DNA of 64,000 nt from Marinomonas gallaica (lineage in GTDB: Bacteria > Pseudomonadota > Gammaproteobacteria > Pseudomonadales > Marinomonadaceae), in assembly GCF_001639745.1 (NCBI RefSeq), contig NZ_LTAX01000003.1:186001-250000 (forward strand), read 5' to 3'. The notes under the pieces were generated by a model, which ran no database searches, was not told the origin of the DNA, and worked only from the letters and a program-made list of their open reading frames with translations. Position 1 is the stretch's first letter. Each line of letters begins with the position of its first letter. This document shows, in pieces, positions 25,613-35,127 of this stretch. The position numbers and the translations under genes were made by a program.

Positions 25613-26283
25613 TACTTCACACCAGCCAACTCGGCACGCATTTGATCAATCACAGCTTTGTAGTCAGGCTTGTTAAAAATAGCGGAGCCCGCTACGAAAG
25701 TATCAGCACCTGCAGCCGCAATCTCTGCAATATTTTTCTCGCTCACACCACCATCCACTTCAAGACGAATGTCATAACCGCTTTCATCGATCAAACGACG
25801 CGCTTCACGTAATTTAGCTAACGTTGAAGGAATAAATTTCTGGCCACCGAAGCCTGGATTCACCGACATCAGTAGAATCATGTCGACCTTATCCATTACA
25901 TATTTCAGATCATCAAGCGGTGTCGCAGGGTTAAATACTAGACCAGACTTACAGCCCCCTTCGCGAATCATTTGTAACGAGCGATCAATGTGCTCACTGC
26001 CTTGTGGATGAAACGTAATGTAGCTGGCACCAGCTTCAATAAAGTCACCAATCAAACGATCAACAGGCTTCACCATCAAATGGACATCAATATCGGCTGT
26101 CACACCATGATTCCGTAATGCTTTACATACCATCGGACCAATCGTTAAGTTGGGTACATAGTGGTTATCCATGACATCAAAGTGAACGATATCAGCACCC
26201 GCTTCCAATACGTTATCTACTTCTTCTCCTAAACGAGCGAAGTCAGCTGATAAAATAGACGGCGCAATTAGAAAGTCTTTCAT
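25612..26283 (-). CDS. rpe: Ribulose-phosphate 3-epimerase
   Basis: Interconverts ribulose-5-phosphate and xylulose-5-phosphate in the pentose phosphate pathway. The 223-aa TIM barrel starts [17 protein letters not shown] and has [47 protein letters not shown] and [12 protein letters not shown], carrying the metal-binding Asp/His residues. The ATG at 26281-26283 follows GGAGAG; the frame is open 25 codons further upstream but lacks family similarity there. Confidence 0.96.
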   Translation of the reverse strand: MKDFLIAPSILSADFARLGEEVDNVLEAGADIVHFDVMDNHYVPNLTIGPMVCKALRNHGVTADIDVHLMVKPVDRLIGDFIEAGASYITFHPQGSEHIDRSLQMIREGGCKSGLVFNPATPLDDLKYVMDKVDMILLMSVNPGFGGQKFIPSTLAKLREARRLIDESGYDIRLEVDGGVSEKNIAEIAAAGADTFVAGSAIFNKPDYKAVIDQMRAELAGVK

Positions 26284-26357
26284 ATTTCTCTCCGGCAGTG
26301 ACAGAATGTTGTTTGCGCAATATTCTAACAAGGCCGATTGCATAAGTATTGAATACA

Positions 26358-27329
26358 ATGAAGAAAATAACGCTGGCCACTTGGCTTTTATTGCTCAGCC
26401 CTGCTGTCTTATGGGCTGAGGGTGAAGAGAACGAAACATCTCCAGATGCACCTGCGGGGGCGCCTTCTGTGATACAGAGTGATGTGCCACGGGTCATGCC
26501 GACACCTCAAGAAACTCGTATTGCGGGGCTGATCAATCGCCTTAGTGAAAACCACTCTCATGAAATTGAGACGCTAACCGCTGAAGGCGAAGAGTTCTTA
26601 GGACTTTTTAGGGAATCCGAAAGCGGTGATCCTCAAGGTTGCGTGATCATTTTACATGGCGATCATGGCCACCCTGATTGGCCTCAAGTTGTCTCGCCGC
26701 TCAGAGAAAAACTCACTCAGCACAGCTGGTGTACGTTAGCCATAGAAATACCAGACATACGTAATCGCGCAACGCCCGTGCAAATTCAGGCTGAGCCAAC
26801 TCAAGACACACAAGATGACAACACACCTGAATTACCGAATGAGGCAACCGTATTCGCGCGCATTGATGCGGCCGTAGCGTTGACCCAAGACAAAGGCTAT
26901 AGCCAAGTTGTCTATCTTGGTTACCGAACTGGAGCCGCATATGCTTTACGCTACACCGCTGAAAAAGGCACCTCTAATCAAGCTCTTATTCTGATTGAGC
27001 CACGCACTTCGTTACCTGTGAGCGAATACGATCTGGCTCAAAACATAGAACGCTTGCGTTTACCGGTGCTGGATTATTATTTTAACCGAAATACTCTGGT
27101 AGAACGATTTGCCAACTACCGCCAAGCTGCTGCCAATAAACGGACTAACCGCTCAGTAAACTATACTCAAATCGATGCACTGCCCGATGCCCGCTATGAT
27201 CCGGCAGGAAATAAGCGTTTAGTGCAACGGGTTTGGGGCTTTTTGAAACAGAATACGAATCAGCAGAGTCAGAGAAAAGAGCTGCCAGAATTTGAAAAAG
27301 AGCTGTTCTATAAAAGCCCAATCGACTGA
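26358..27329 (+). CDS. DUF3530 family exported protein, alpha/beta-hydrolase-like
   Basis: A 323-aa protein with a signal peptide ([19 protein letters not shown]) and a Pro/Glu-rich spacer. An alpha/beta-hydrolase-like core then shows [39 protein letters not shown] and [19 protein letters not shown]. The usual GxSxG nucleophile elbow reads GYRTG, with Thr where the Ser would be two residues on, so catalytic activity is doubtful. The family is common in Pseudomonas relatives and has no assigned role. The gene is divergent from rpe, and its stop codon lies inside the terminator stem. Confidence 0.8.
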   Translation: MKKITLATWLLLLSPAVLWAEGEENETSPDAPAGAPSVIQSDVPRVMPTPQETRIAGLINRLSENHSHEIETLTAEGEEFLGLFRESESGDPQGCVIILHGDHGHPDWPQVVSPLREKLTQHSWCTLAIEIPDIRNRATPVQIQAEPTQDTQDDNTPELPNEATVFARIDAAVALTQDKGYSQVVYLGYRTGAAYALRYTAEKGTSNQALILIEPRTSLPVSEYDLAQNIERLRLPVLDYYFNRNTLVERFANYRQAAANKRTNRSVNYTQIDALPDARYDPAGNKRLVQRVWGFLKQNTNQQSQRKELPEFEKELFYKSPID

Positions 27330-27339
27330 TTGGGCTTTT
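27312..27339. terminator. Bidirectional terminator overlapping the end of the DUF3530 gene
   Basis: Perfect 12-bp stem AAAAGCCCAATC / GATTGGGCTTTT with loop GACT. It contains the DUF3530 stop codon and lies 6 bases from the djlA stop. Confidence 0.9.
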
Positions 27340-27344
27340 ATTCA

Positions 27345-28136
27345 TTATTTGCGAGATTTCTTGATCATCTCGTAAGCTGACTGGATTTCTTGAGTGCGCT
27401 CTTTCGCCAGCTCGATCATTTCATCTGGCAGGCCTTTCGCACTCAATTTGTCAGGGTGATTTTGACTCATCAGCCTGCGATAGGCTTTTTTGATTTCATC
27501 ATCGGTCATACTTTGATTGACATCTAACACATCATAAGCGGCTTTTAGCAAGTCTGGAGAAGACTGACCTGACTGACCTTGACGCTGATAGCCTTGGTGA
27601 AAATGAGACTGACGCTTAATCTGCTCATGGATACTGTTGTATTCCGTTTCAGACATGCCCAATTTCACACAAATTTTCTCAAGCAGTGACTTTTCTTCTA
27701 ACGATAAGTGACCGTCGGCATACGCTGACAGCAACAATACTTCGATTAAAGAGCGACGCAGCATGCCACCCCCAACCACTTGGCTAAAACGATTTAACAC
27801 CGCATCGTCATCAAAGTTTTCTGACTTACCTTGATTAAATAACTCCTGAGCTTGACGCTGCGCTTCTGGCGACAGACGTAAACGCTGCATCACCGCCTTC
27901 GCCAGCTGAATCTCCTCTTCTGAAACACGGCCATCAGATTTCGCCAGTCGTCCCATCATTTGAAACAACGTTTGGAAAAACACTTGCTGCTGTTCCAGCA
28001 AAGAAGCGCCTGTGCGGCGGTATCCCCTACTTGATCCTTTAGCTCGGTCGATGAACATACCGATAAAAAAACCACCAACTAAGCCAAAAAAGCCGCCAAA
28101 CAATAGGCCGACAATCGATCCAATCCATTTCCACAT
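27345..28136 (-). CDS. djlA: Membrane-anchored co-chaperone DjlA
   Basis: A 263-aa DnaJ-like protein. An N-terminal glycine-rich membrane helix (IVGLLFGGFFGLVGGFFIG) is followed by a TerB-like helical domain (about residues 50-170) and a C-terminal J domain with the signature MSQNHPDKLSAKG (HPD motif). It would stimulate DnaK ATPase at the inner membrane. The gene is divergent from lptD, a common neighbourhood for djlA. Confidence 0.93.
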   Translation of the reverse strand: MWKWIGSIVGLLFGGFFGLVGGFFIGMFIDRAKGSSRGYRRTGASLLEQQQVFFQTLFQMMGRLAKSDGRVSEEEIQLAKAVMQRLRLSPEAQRQAQELFNQGKSENFDDDAVLNRFSQVVGGGMLRRSLIEVLLLSAYADGHLSLEEKSLLEKICVKLGMSETEYNSIHEQIKRQSHFHQGYQRQGQSGQSSPDLLKAAYDVLDVNQSMTDDEIKKAYRRLMSQNHPDKLSAKGLPDEMIELAKERTQEIQSAYEMIKKSRK

Positions 28137-28241
28137 AAAGTATTTCTCCGAATCGGTAGCCCCTTAGGGGGCGCATAGATTATTATTTGTCGCCAATATG
28201 GACCGACAAGTGCAGCGCCTTATGTTCGCGCCAGCACGCAA

Positions 28242-30527
28242 ATGAGATTTAGTATACTCCGCATGCCAAAGCATTTACGTTACTACGCACTATTATTTCA
28301 AAGTCTTTTCATCTTGCCTATGGCTGAGGCAAATGAATGGGACTGGGTACCTCGCGAATCACTAAGCGAATCACAGCAGGCAACACTTGGCCAGTATTGC
28401 CGTGGTGCGTACGTCGACAGCTGGCAAGTGGTCGATGGTGACAATACACACTTGCTCGCGGATCTGATCTATCGCGATGAGCAAGGCACTCTGTATATGG
28501 AAGGTGCCGCGACTTTACGTCAACCTCTATCAGAACTGGATGCCGATACAATTAAAGGCGTACCGGGGGATTATTATCAAGCTCAAGGCAATGTCGCGTT
28601 ACGCTCAAAAGGGCAAGTAATCAGAAGTGACAACGCTTATATCAGTACCGCAGAAGGTAACCAGAGCGCGCAATTTGATAATGCTCGTTTCCTTGCGCAC
28701 GATAGCCGCCTGAGAGGGGAAGCGGGGCAAATCGCACGAAACAAAGAAGGTCTGATTTTTATTAAAGAAGGCTTTTACACTACCTGTGAACCCGGTGAAG
28801 ATAGTTGGCAACTGTATGGTTCTAGCATTGAGCTGGACACTGACAGTGGTTTCGGTACCGCTAAGCATGTTCAAATTCGTGTTCACGATGTGCCTATTTT
28901 CTACTTCCCTTGGCTGCGCTTCCCTCTGGATCAACGCCGTCAAACGGGGTTTTTGTTCCCCAGTTTTGGCTTTAGTGGCAAGCAGCTCACCCTGTCAACG
29001 CCCTACTATTTGAATCTTGCTCCCAATTACGATGCGACTATCACACCTAACCTAGTGATTCCGATCGTCTCTGAGGACAGCAATGATAAAGATGACAGCG
29101 GTCAAGGATTTGATATAGAGCTGCGCCATCTTGGCCAATATGGCAAAACCCAGTTTGAACAATCTACGTTTTACGATAACCATGGCAACGAAGGCACATT
29201 GCGCAAATTCACCAGTGACCAGCAACTCACTCAAAGCTTTGGTATTGGTGCTTACCTAGAAGATAACCCCACAGAAAACGTGGAACCGGACGTAAACAAC
29301 ACCAGCATTCAAGAAGAAGACAACTACGAGCGCCGAGGCTATGCTCGCTATAATCTGGGAAACTTTAGCTCGAATGTTCAAGTTCGACGCTTCCAGACAC
29401 CCGATCCAACAGAAGATAAACCATTGGAATGGCTACCTCGCTTGAGCGCTTCTTATCGCTATGCGGATACCCGTTACAGCTATCGACCAGATGTTGAGTT
29501 CACCGACTTCTATGAGCCGGATAAAGAAGGCTCTGATGGCAAACGTATGGTATTGAACCAAGATATCAATATCAGTACGGGTAATGCTTGGGGTCAAGCT
29601 ACGGCAGGCGTGTTACACCAATACCGCGACTACAGCTTGCATAATTACGATACCAAGCAAGACAAAGACACTAGCGTCAACCACCTGTCTTATTACTTAG
29701 ATACCAGTGTTGTGTTCGATCGCCGCTTTAATACAGATTGGCGTCAAACATTAGAGCCACGGGTCAATTACTTATACGCACCTTACGAAGATCAATCTGA
29801 CATTCCGGATTTTGACGCGAATGAAATGGAAATGACTTATGGGCAAGCCTTTTCTCATCGTCGCTTCAGCGGTAACGACCGCATCGGGGATACAGAACAA
29901 GTCGCACTGGGTTTAGAAAGCCGCCTTTACAATGGTAACAACATAAACCGTTGGACATTCCAAGGTGGGCAGGTATTTTACTTACGTGATCGCAAAGTCG
30001 ACATTGATGGTGAGACAGGAAACATTGTAGACAGCAGCCATCATAGTCCAGTGCTAACCACAGCCGCTTACAACGGCGATAATTTCACACTGGCGAATCA
30101 TTTTAACTATGATTTTGATGAAGATCGTGTAGATCTTGCGCAAACTGCTTTGAAATACACACCAGACAGTGGCTTTGTCTTCAATCTTAGTTTCTCATAC
30201 CTACATGATGACAACGAAGATGATATGACGAAACAATCGAGTTTTGGCACCATCATTCCAATTAATGAAAACTGGCACTTCTTCCATCAGCAATCCTATG
30301 ATTGGATAGACCGAGAGCAAACCGCTCAGGTGGAAGGGTTTGGCTATGAAAACTGCTGTGTCAAAACATCGTTTAGTTACCAACGCTGGCGTGATAATGA
30401 CGGGCAGTTTGACGAAGGTGTATTCTTACAATTTATTTTACGTAGTTTAAGTGGTGTGGGGCGAACCAATTCGGATATCGACACCATCGCAGATGACTAC
30501 TGGAACCAAGGCAAGGTCGGATATTAA
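28242..30527 (+). CDS. lptD: LPS-assembly outer-membrane protein LptD
   Basis: Inserts lipopolysaccharide into the outer leaflet together with LptE. The 761-aa chain has a signal peptide (ending near MAEA), an N-terminal beta-jellyroll with a Cys in GQYCRGAY and another in FYTTCEPGED, and a 26-strand barrel domain. The C-terminal pair ENCCVKTSFSYQRW completes the four cysteines used for the two inter-domain disulfides. Start 28242 is the first Met; a second Met 7 codons on is possible, as neither has a clear ribosome site. Its stop overlaps the surA start. Confidence 0.95.
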   Translation: MRFSILRMPKHLRYYALLFQSLFILPMAEANEWDWVPRESLSESQQATLGQYCRGAYVDSWQVVDGDNTHLLADLIYRDEQGTLYMEGAATLRQPLSELDADTIKGVPGDYYQAQGNVALRSKGQVIRSDNAYISTAEGNQSAQFDNARFLAHDSRLRGEAGQIARNKEGLIFIKEGFYTTCEPGEDSWQLYGSSIELDTDSGFGTAKHVQIRVHDVPIFYFPWLRFPLDQRRQTGFLFPSFGFSGKQLTLSTPYYLNLAPNYDATITPNLVIPIVSEDSNDKDDSGQGFDIELRHLGQYGKTQFEQSTFYDNHGNEGTLRKFTSDQQLTQSFGIGAYLEDNPTENVEPDVNNTSIQEEDNYERRGYARYNLGNFSSNVQVRRFQTPDPTEDKPLEWLPRLSASYRYADTRYSYRPDVEFTDFYEPDKEGSDGKRMVLNQDINISTGNAWGQATAGVLHQYRDYSLHNYDTKQDKDTSVNHLSYYLDTSVVFDRRFNTDWRQTLEPRVNYLYAPYEDQSDIPDFDANEMEMTYGQAFSHRRFSGNDRIGDTEQVALGLESRLYNGNNINRWTFQGGQVFYLRDRKVDIDGETGNIVDSSHHSPVLTTAAYNGDNFTLANHFNYDFDEDRVDLAQTALKYTPDSGFVFNLSFSYLHDDNEDDMTKQSSFGTIIPINENWHFFHQQSYDWIDREQTAQVEGFGYENCCVKTSFSYQRWRDNDGQFDEGVFLQFILRSLSGVGRTNSDIDTIADDYWNQGKVGY

Positions 30528-31792
30528 TGATGTATAAGAAGTTTATTTGCTCACTGTTAGTAACATCCGCAGCGTGGACAGCAGCACCTGTGCTTGCGGA
30601 GCCTGTGAAAATTGACGGTTTAGCAGCAGTCGTTGATGCTCGTCCGATTTTGGACAGTGATGTCAACGCCCGCTTCCAAGTGGTTAAAGACCGAATTCCT
30701 GGCGGCATACTGACCGATACCATCCACCGTCAAATCGTTAACCAGCTGATCGAAGAAGCTTTGCAAGTGAATTACGCACGCAAGCAAGGCATTCGAGCAA
30801 GCACCTCAGAAGTTGACCAAGCTATCATGGGCGTGGCGTCCAATTTCAACACCGATATCAATGGTCTAAAACAGCTTCTGGCGAACCAAGGTGTAGATTA
30901 CAAACGCTACCGTCAGCAAATCGAAAATGAGATATTGATCGGCAAAGCGCGTCAACAAGTGGCTCAGTCCCGTATTTCTGTCACCGAGCAGGAAATTGAA
31001 GACTTTCTTCAAAATCAACAAGCAGACGGTCAAAACCAAGCAGAATTCCATCTTCGTCACATTGTTGTGCGCGCATCGGATGTCGCGGAAGCACGAGCGC
31101 AAATTGAAGCGATTGCGGACCAAATTGGTTCAGAGCAAGATTTCATTAACCAAGCCATTGCCAATTCTCAAGGCCAATTTGCAATCGAAGGTGGCGACCT
31201 AGGCTGGCGTAAAGCGAATGAGCTACCCCGTCTGTTTACGCAAGCGGTTAGTTCACAAGAAGAAGGTACTTTAGTCGGCCCATTGCAAAGTAACGCAGGC
31301 TTTCACCTATTATGGGTGATTGAAAAACGCTCACAAGATGTCGCCGTTCAGCAAGAGACGAAAGTCAGCCACTTACTGTTGCGCCCAAATGAAATCCGCA
31401 ACAATAAACAAACTCGCGAATTGGCTGAGCAACTTCACACTCGCTTAGAACAAGGCGCTAACTTTGCCGACCTTGCTCGCGAGTACAGTGAAGACCAAGG
31501 TTCGACCATTCAAGGCGGTGACTTGGGCTGGGTAACACCAGGAACCATGGTGCCTGAATTTGAAGAGATGATGAACAAAACACCTGTGGGCAGTATCAGT
31601 GAACCGTTCCAGTCTCAATTCGGCTGGCATATTCTTGAAGTCGATGGTCGTCGTCAAAACGATATCAGCGATCAAGTAAAGCGTCGTAATGCAGAGCGTG
31701 CAATCATGACCCAGAAGCAAGACTTTGTTTTGGATAACTGGCTATCTGAGCTGCGTGCCGATGCGTTCATTGACCGCAAAAGCGACTCATAA
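30527..31792 (+). CDS. surA: Periplasmic chaperone and peptidyl-prolyl isomerase SurA
   Basis: Escorts unfolded outer-membrane proteins, including LptD, through the periplasm. The 421-aa chain has a signal peptide ending at APVLAEP, an N-terminal chaperone domain, and two parvulin domains (FHLRHIVVRASDVAEARAQI to FHLLWVIEKR, and VSHLLLRPNEIRNN to FGWHILEVDGRR). The second has the typical GGDLGWVTPGTMVPEFE. The first ATG overlaps the lptD stop and is followed at once by another ATG. Confidence 0.96.
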   Translation: MMYKKFICSLLVTSAAWTAAPVLAEPVKIDGLAAVVDARPILDSDVNARFQVVKDRIPGGILTDTIHRQIVNQLIEEALQVNYARKQGIRASTSEVDQAIMGVASNFNTDINGLKQLLANQGVDYKRYRQQIENEILIGKARQQVAQSRISVTEQEIEDFLQNQQADGQNQAEFHLRHIVVRASDVAEARAQIEAIADQIGSEQDFINQAIANSQGQFAIEGGDLGWRKANELPRLFTQAVSSQEEGTLVGPLQSNAGFHLLWVIEKRSQDVAVQQETKVSHLLLRPNEIRNNKQTRELAEQLHTRLEQGANFADLAREYSEDQGSTIQGGDLGWVTPGTMVPEFEEMMNKTPVGSISEPFQSQFGWHILEVDGRRQNDISDQVKRRNAERAIMTQKQDFVLDNWLSELRADAFIDRKSDS

Positions 31793-31804
31793 AGGAGCGA
31801 CACT

Positions 31805-32797
31805 GTGAGCCCACGTATCGCTATTACCTCAGGCGAGCCTGCCGGTATTGGTCCTGATATCATTCTTTCTGCGCTGCAAGACTCATTTGCCGCGCAGTTA
31901 GTGATCGTCGGCGATCCAGACCTTTTTCGCCGCCGTGCGACAGAGTTAGGCTTAAACATTAAGGTCATCGTTCGTGATGATCTTAAGGATCTAACAGAAC
32001 ACCAAGCGGGCACACTGCAAGTATTGCCTACCCCATTGGCGAATGCCGTAACCACAGGGGTACTAGACGTTGCGAATGCGCCGTATGTACTTGAAACCCT
32101 GCGTATCACTGGTCAAGGTTGTCTTAATGGTGACTTTGACGCAGTGGTGACACCACCGGTCCATAAAGGCGTTTTGTGTGAAACCGGCGTACATTTCTCT
32201 GGACACACGGAATTTTTCCAAGAGTTATGCAGCAGCCCACAAGTCGTTATGATGTTGGCCAGTCAAGCCATGCGAGTGGCATTAGTCACCACGCATTTGC
32301 CACTTAAAGACATTCCCGCAGCCATCACGCCTGAAACAATCAAAACGGTGACTCGTGCCTTGCACCATGACCTAAGAACCCGTTTTGGCTGCAACAACCC
32401 GCGCATTTTAGTGTGCGGATTGAATCCTCATGCAGGGGAGGATGGGCATTTGGGGCACGAAGAGATCGACATCATCATCCCGGCCTTGGAAAGCCTACGC
32501 CAAGAAGGCATGAATCTGATAGGCCCGCTTCCTGCGGATACTTTGTTCCAGACGAAATACCTAGATCAGGCTGACTGCGTGTTAGCCATGTATCACGATC
32601 AAGGATTACCTGTGTTAAAGTACTCTGGATTTGGTAATGCGGTAAACATCACCCTTGGCCTACCAATCATCCGAACGTCCGTTGATCACGGCACGGCTCT
32701 CGATTTAGCGGGAACCGGACAAGCAAGTGATGGCAGCTTGAAAGTTGCCATTGAACATGCCATTACCATGGCAACCAACGCCCAAGAAAGTACTTAA
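31805..32797 (+). CDS. pdxA: 4-hydroxythreonine-4-phosphate dehydrogenase
   Basis: Oxidises 4-phosphohydroxy-L-threonine in pyridoxal phosphate synthesis. The 330-aa chain begins ITSGEPAGIGPDI and has FSGHTEFFQELC and LNPHAGEDGHLGHEE (metal-binding His), GPLPADTLF, and AMYHDQGLPVLKYSGFGNAV. The start is GTG, supported by AAGGAG 7 bases upstream. It lies 12 bases after surA and abuts rsmA. Confidence 0.96.
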   Translation: MSPRIAITSGEPAGIGPDIILSALQDSFAAQLVIVGDPDLFRRRATELGLNIKVIVRDDLKDLTEHQAGTLQVLPTPLANAVTTGVLDVANAPYVLETLRITGQGCLNGDFDAVVTPPVHKGVLCETGVHFSGHTEFFQELCSSPQVVMMLASQAMRVALVTTHLPLKDIPAAITPETIKTVTRALHHDLRTRFGCNNPRILVCGLNPHAGEDGHLGHEEIDIIIPALESLRQEGMNLIGPLPADTLFQTKYLDQADCVLAMYHDQGLPVLKYSGFGNAVNITLGLPIIRTSVDHGTALDLAGTGQASDGSLKVAIEHAITMATNAQEST

Positions 32798-33592
32798 ATG
32801 AGCAAACCACAGCCCCACAAAGCGCGTAAACGCTTTGGTCAAAACTTCCTTCATGATGTCGGCATTATTCGTCGCATTGTTGCCTGTATCGCGCCGAAAG
32901 AAGGACAACGTATTGTCGAAATCGGTCCCGGTAAAGGCGCGCTAACAGAGGGCATCATCAGTGCCACTAAACGCATGGATGTGGTGGAGCTTGACCGTGA
33001 CTTAATCCCAATTCTGCGAGTTAACTTATTCCGTTACCCAGATTTAACGGTACACGAAGCCGACGCGATGAAATTCGACTTTTCAACGCTCGCCACTGAA
33101 GGCAACATTCGAGTAGTCGGTAACCTACCCTACAACATTTCGACACCGTTAATTTTCCACCTACTTAGCTATGCTGAGAAAATCGACGACATGCACTTTA
33201 TGCTACAAAAAGAAGTGGTGGTTCGTTTAGCCGCTCGCCCTGGCGACAGTCTATACGGACGTTTGAGTGTCATGGCACAATATTACTGTCAAGTTGAGTC
33301 TTTGTTTATCGTAGGCCCTGAGTCGTTCGATCCACCGCCGAAAGTGGACTCTGCGATTGTACGTATGACCCCCCATAAGACTCGACCATTTGTTGCGCAA
33401 GACCTTAAGACACTTGAGGATATGGTACGCATTGGCTTTCACCAACGCCGTAAAACACTGCGCAACAATTACAAAGGCGTATTGAATGACGCTGACTTCG
33501 AAGCACTTGGTATTGATCCAAGTTTGCGTCCTGAACGTTTAGATGTAGAAGACTTCGTCAACATCGCCAACTTAGTAAGCCAAAAGGACTAA
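32798..33592 (+). CDS. rsmA: 16S rRNA dimethyladenosine transferase
   Basis: Dimethylates the two adjacent adenines near the 3' end of 16S rRNA. The 264-aa Rossmann methyltransferase shows KRFGQNFLHD at its start, IVEIGPGKGALTEG (SAM binding), VVGNLPYNISTPLIFHLL (the NLPY catalytic motif) and a C-terminal helical domain with GFHQRRKTLRNNYKG. It begins right after the pdxA stop. Confidence 0.97.
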   Translation: MSKPQPHKARKRFGQNFLHDVGIIRRIVACIAPKEGQRIVEIGPGKGALTEGIISATKRMDVVELDRDLIPILRVNLFRYPDLTVHEADAMKFDFSTLATEGNIRVVGNLPYNISTPLIFHLLSYAEKIDDMHFMLQKEVVVRLAARPGDSLYGRLSVMAQYYCQVESLFIVGPESFDPPPKVDSAIVRMTPHKTRPFVAQDLKTLEDMVRIGFHQRRKTLRNNYKGVLNDADFEALGIDPSLRPERLDVEDFVNIANLVSQKD

Positions 33593-33594
33593 CC

Positions 33595-33972
33595 ATGCAG
33601 TCGGAACACGATATCGTCGTTACCGTTCGTACGGAATTTTTACCTGAGCAGTCAGTTTCCGAAGATGATCGTTTTGTGTTCGCTTATCACATTACAATAA
33701 CCAACTGCGGTACTGAAGCGGCAAAGTTATTGTCTCGCCATTGGGTCATCACCAATGGCAATGAAAAAGTACAAGAAGTAAAAGGCGCTGGCGTGATTGG
33801 CGAATACCCTTACCTAGCGCCAGGTGAGTCATATGATTACAGCAGTGGTACGGTACTGGATACCGTGGTTGGTGTGATGCACGGCAGCTATCGTTTTCTA
33901 AGCGATGACGGCACGGAATTTGATGCACCGATCTCGCCTTTTATTTTAGCGGTACCCAACCAAGTACATTAA
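33595..33972 (+). CDS. apaG: ApaG protein
   Basis: A 125-aa ApaG-fold (fibronectin-like) protein. Characteristic segments are RFVFAYHITITNCGTEAAKL, HWVITNGNEKVQEVKGAGV and GEYPYLAPGESYDYSSGTVL. Its biochemical role is unclear; it has been linked to cobalt resistance and magnesium efflux in enterics. It lies between rsmA and apaH, as in most gammaproteobacteria. Confidence 0.95.
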   Translation: MQSEHDIVVTVRTEFLPEQSVSEDDRFVFAYHITITNCGTEAAKLLSRHWVITNGNEKVQEVKGAGVIGEYPYLAPGESYDYSSGTVLDTVVGVMHGSYRFLSDDGTEFDAPISPFILAVPNQVH

Positions 33973-33980
33973 GGTTTGAT

Positions 33981-34796
33981 ATGTCTACCTACGTCATCGG
34001 TGACTTACAAGGGTGTTTTACGCCACTGCTAAAACTGCTTGAACAAATTCAATACAACCCTGAGGTCGATCACCTGTGGTTCGCAGGTGATCTAATTAAT
34101 CGCGGCAAAGAATGCTTAGAGACCCTGCGTTTTGTGAGCTCCCTAGGGGACAAAGCCAAAGTTGTTTTAGGCAACCATGATTTGCATTTATTGGCCGTTG
34201 CCCATGGTTTTGCCACCCTAAAGCGTGGCGACACTTTGGTTAACATTCTACAGGCCAGTGACCGTGACGAACTCATGGCGTGGCTAAGACAACAGCCGCT
34301 GTGTCATTACGATGAGCAGTTTAATGTCATTATGACGCATGCGGGCGTGCCTCCTTGCTGGGATATCCAAGACACTTTACGCTTAAGCAATGAAGTCGAA
34401 AGCGTACTGCGTTCCGAGCAACTAGAGGATTTTCTTCAGGTCATGTATGGTAATAAGCCAAACGTATGGTCAGAAGACCTAATCGGAATGGATCGCTTAC
34501 GAGCCATCACAAACTATTTAACCCGAATGCGTTTTTGCCGTGCTGACAGCAAGCTTGACCTGAAGTCTAAAGAAGGCCCAAGCACCGCTCAAAAGGACTA
34601 TTTACCTTGGTTTCAATTACCCAGCAAACTCCCTCAGGAGACGCGCGTAGTATTTGGACACTGGGCAGCCTTGGAAGGTGTTACCAATGCATCAAACATC
34701 TATGCATTAGACACAGGCTGTGTCTGGGGTGGTACGTTAACGGCACTACGACTGGAAGACAATCAACGCTTCAGCACTCCTTGTAACTTAGCCTGA
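33981..34796 (+). CDS. apaH: Bis(5'-nucleosyl)-tetraphosphatase, symmetrical
   Basis: Hydrolyses diadenosine tetraphosphate to two ADP and removes Np4 RNA caps. The 271-aa metallophosphatase has YVIGDLQGCFTPLLKLL, WFAGDLINRGKECLETL, VLGNHDLHLLAVAHG, MTHAGVPPCWD and VFGHWAALEG, which carry all metal ligands. It lies 8 bases after apaG. Confidence 0.97.
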   Translation: MSTYVIGDLQGCFTPLLKLLEQIQYNPEVDHLWFAGDLINRGKECLETLRFVSSLGDKAKVVLGNHDLHLLAVAHGFATLKRGDTLVNILQASDRDELMAWLRQQPLCHYDEQFNVIMTHAGVPPCWDIQDTLRLSNEVESVLRSEQLEDFLQVMYGNKPNVWSEDLIGMDRLRAITNYLTRMRFCRADSKLDLKSKEGPSTAQKDYLPWFQLPSKLPQETRVVFGHWAALEGVTNASNIYALDTGCVWGGTLTALRLEDNQRFSTPCNLA

Positions 34797-34803
34797 GAGA
34801 ACC

Positions 34804-35124
34804 ATGAGTACCTATTCTTGTATTGATATTAACGATGCCCTACCCCTTCTTGAAAATGACGCTGTTGTTGTAGATATTCGCGATACAGCCAGTTTTGAAG
34901 CGAGCCACATGAACACAGCGATTAGTCTTAACAACGACAACGTGCAAGCATTTATCGCCAGCACGAATAAGGACGTCCCTGTTATCGTATGTTGTTACCA
35001 TGGCAACAGCAGTAAAGGTGCGGCTGAATTTCTTGCTAGTCAAGGTTTTCGCGAAGTCTACTCACTGAATGGCGGTTTTAGTCAGTGGAGTGCCATGTAC
35101 CCAGAACAGTGCGAGCAGGGCTAA
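34804..35124 (+). CDS. glpE: Thiosulfate sulfurtransferase GlpE
   Basis: A single-domain rhodanese, 106 aa. The active-site loop VIVCCYHGNSSKGAAEFLAS carries the persulfide-forming Cys, and VVVDIRDTASFEASHMNTAI is the rhodanese start. GlpE transfers sulfane sulfur from thiosulfate to cyanide or thioredoxin. It is 7 bases after apaH and 3 bases before cca, in the same apparent operon. Confidence 0.93.
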   Translation: MSTYSCIDINDALPLLENDAVVVDIRDTASFEASHMNTAISLNNDNVQAFIASTNKDVPVIVCCYHGNSSKGAAEFLASQGFREVYSLNGGFSQWSAMYPEQCEQG

Positions 35125-35127
35125 CTC

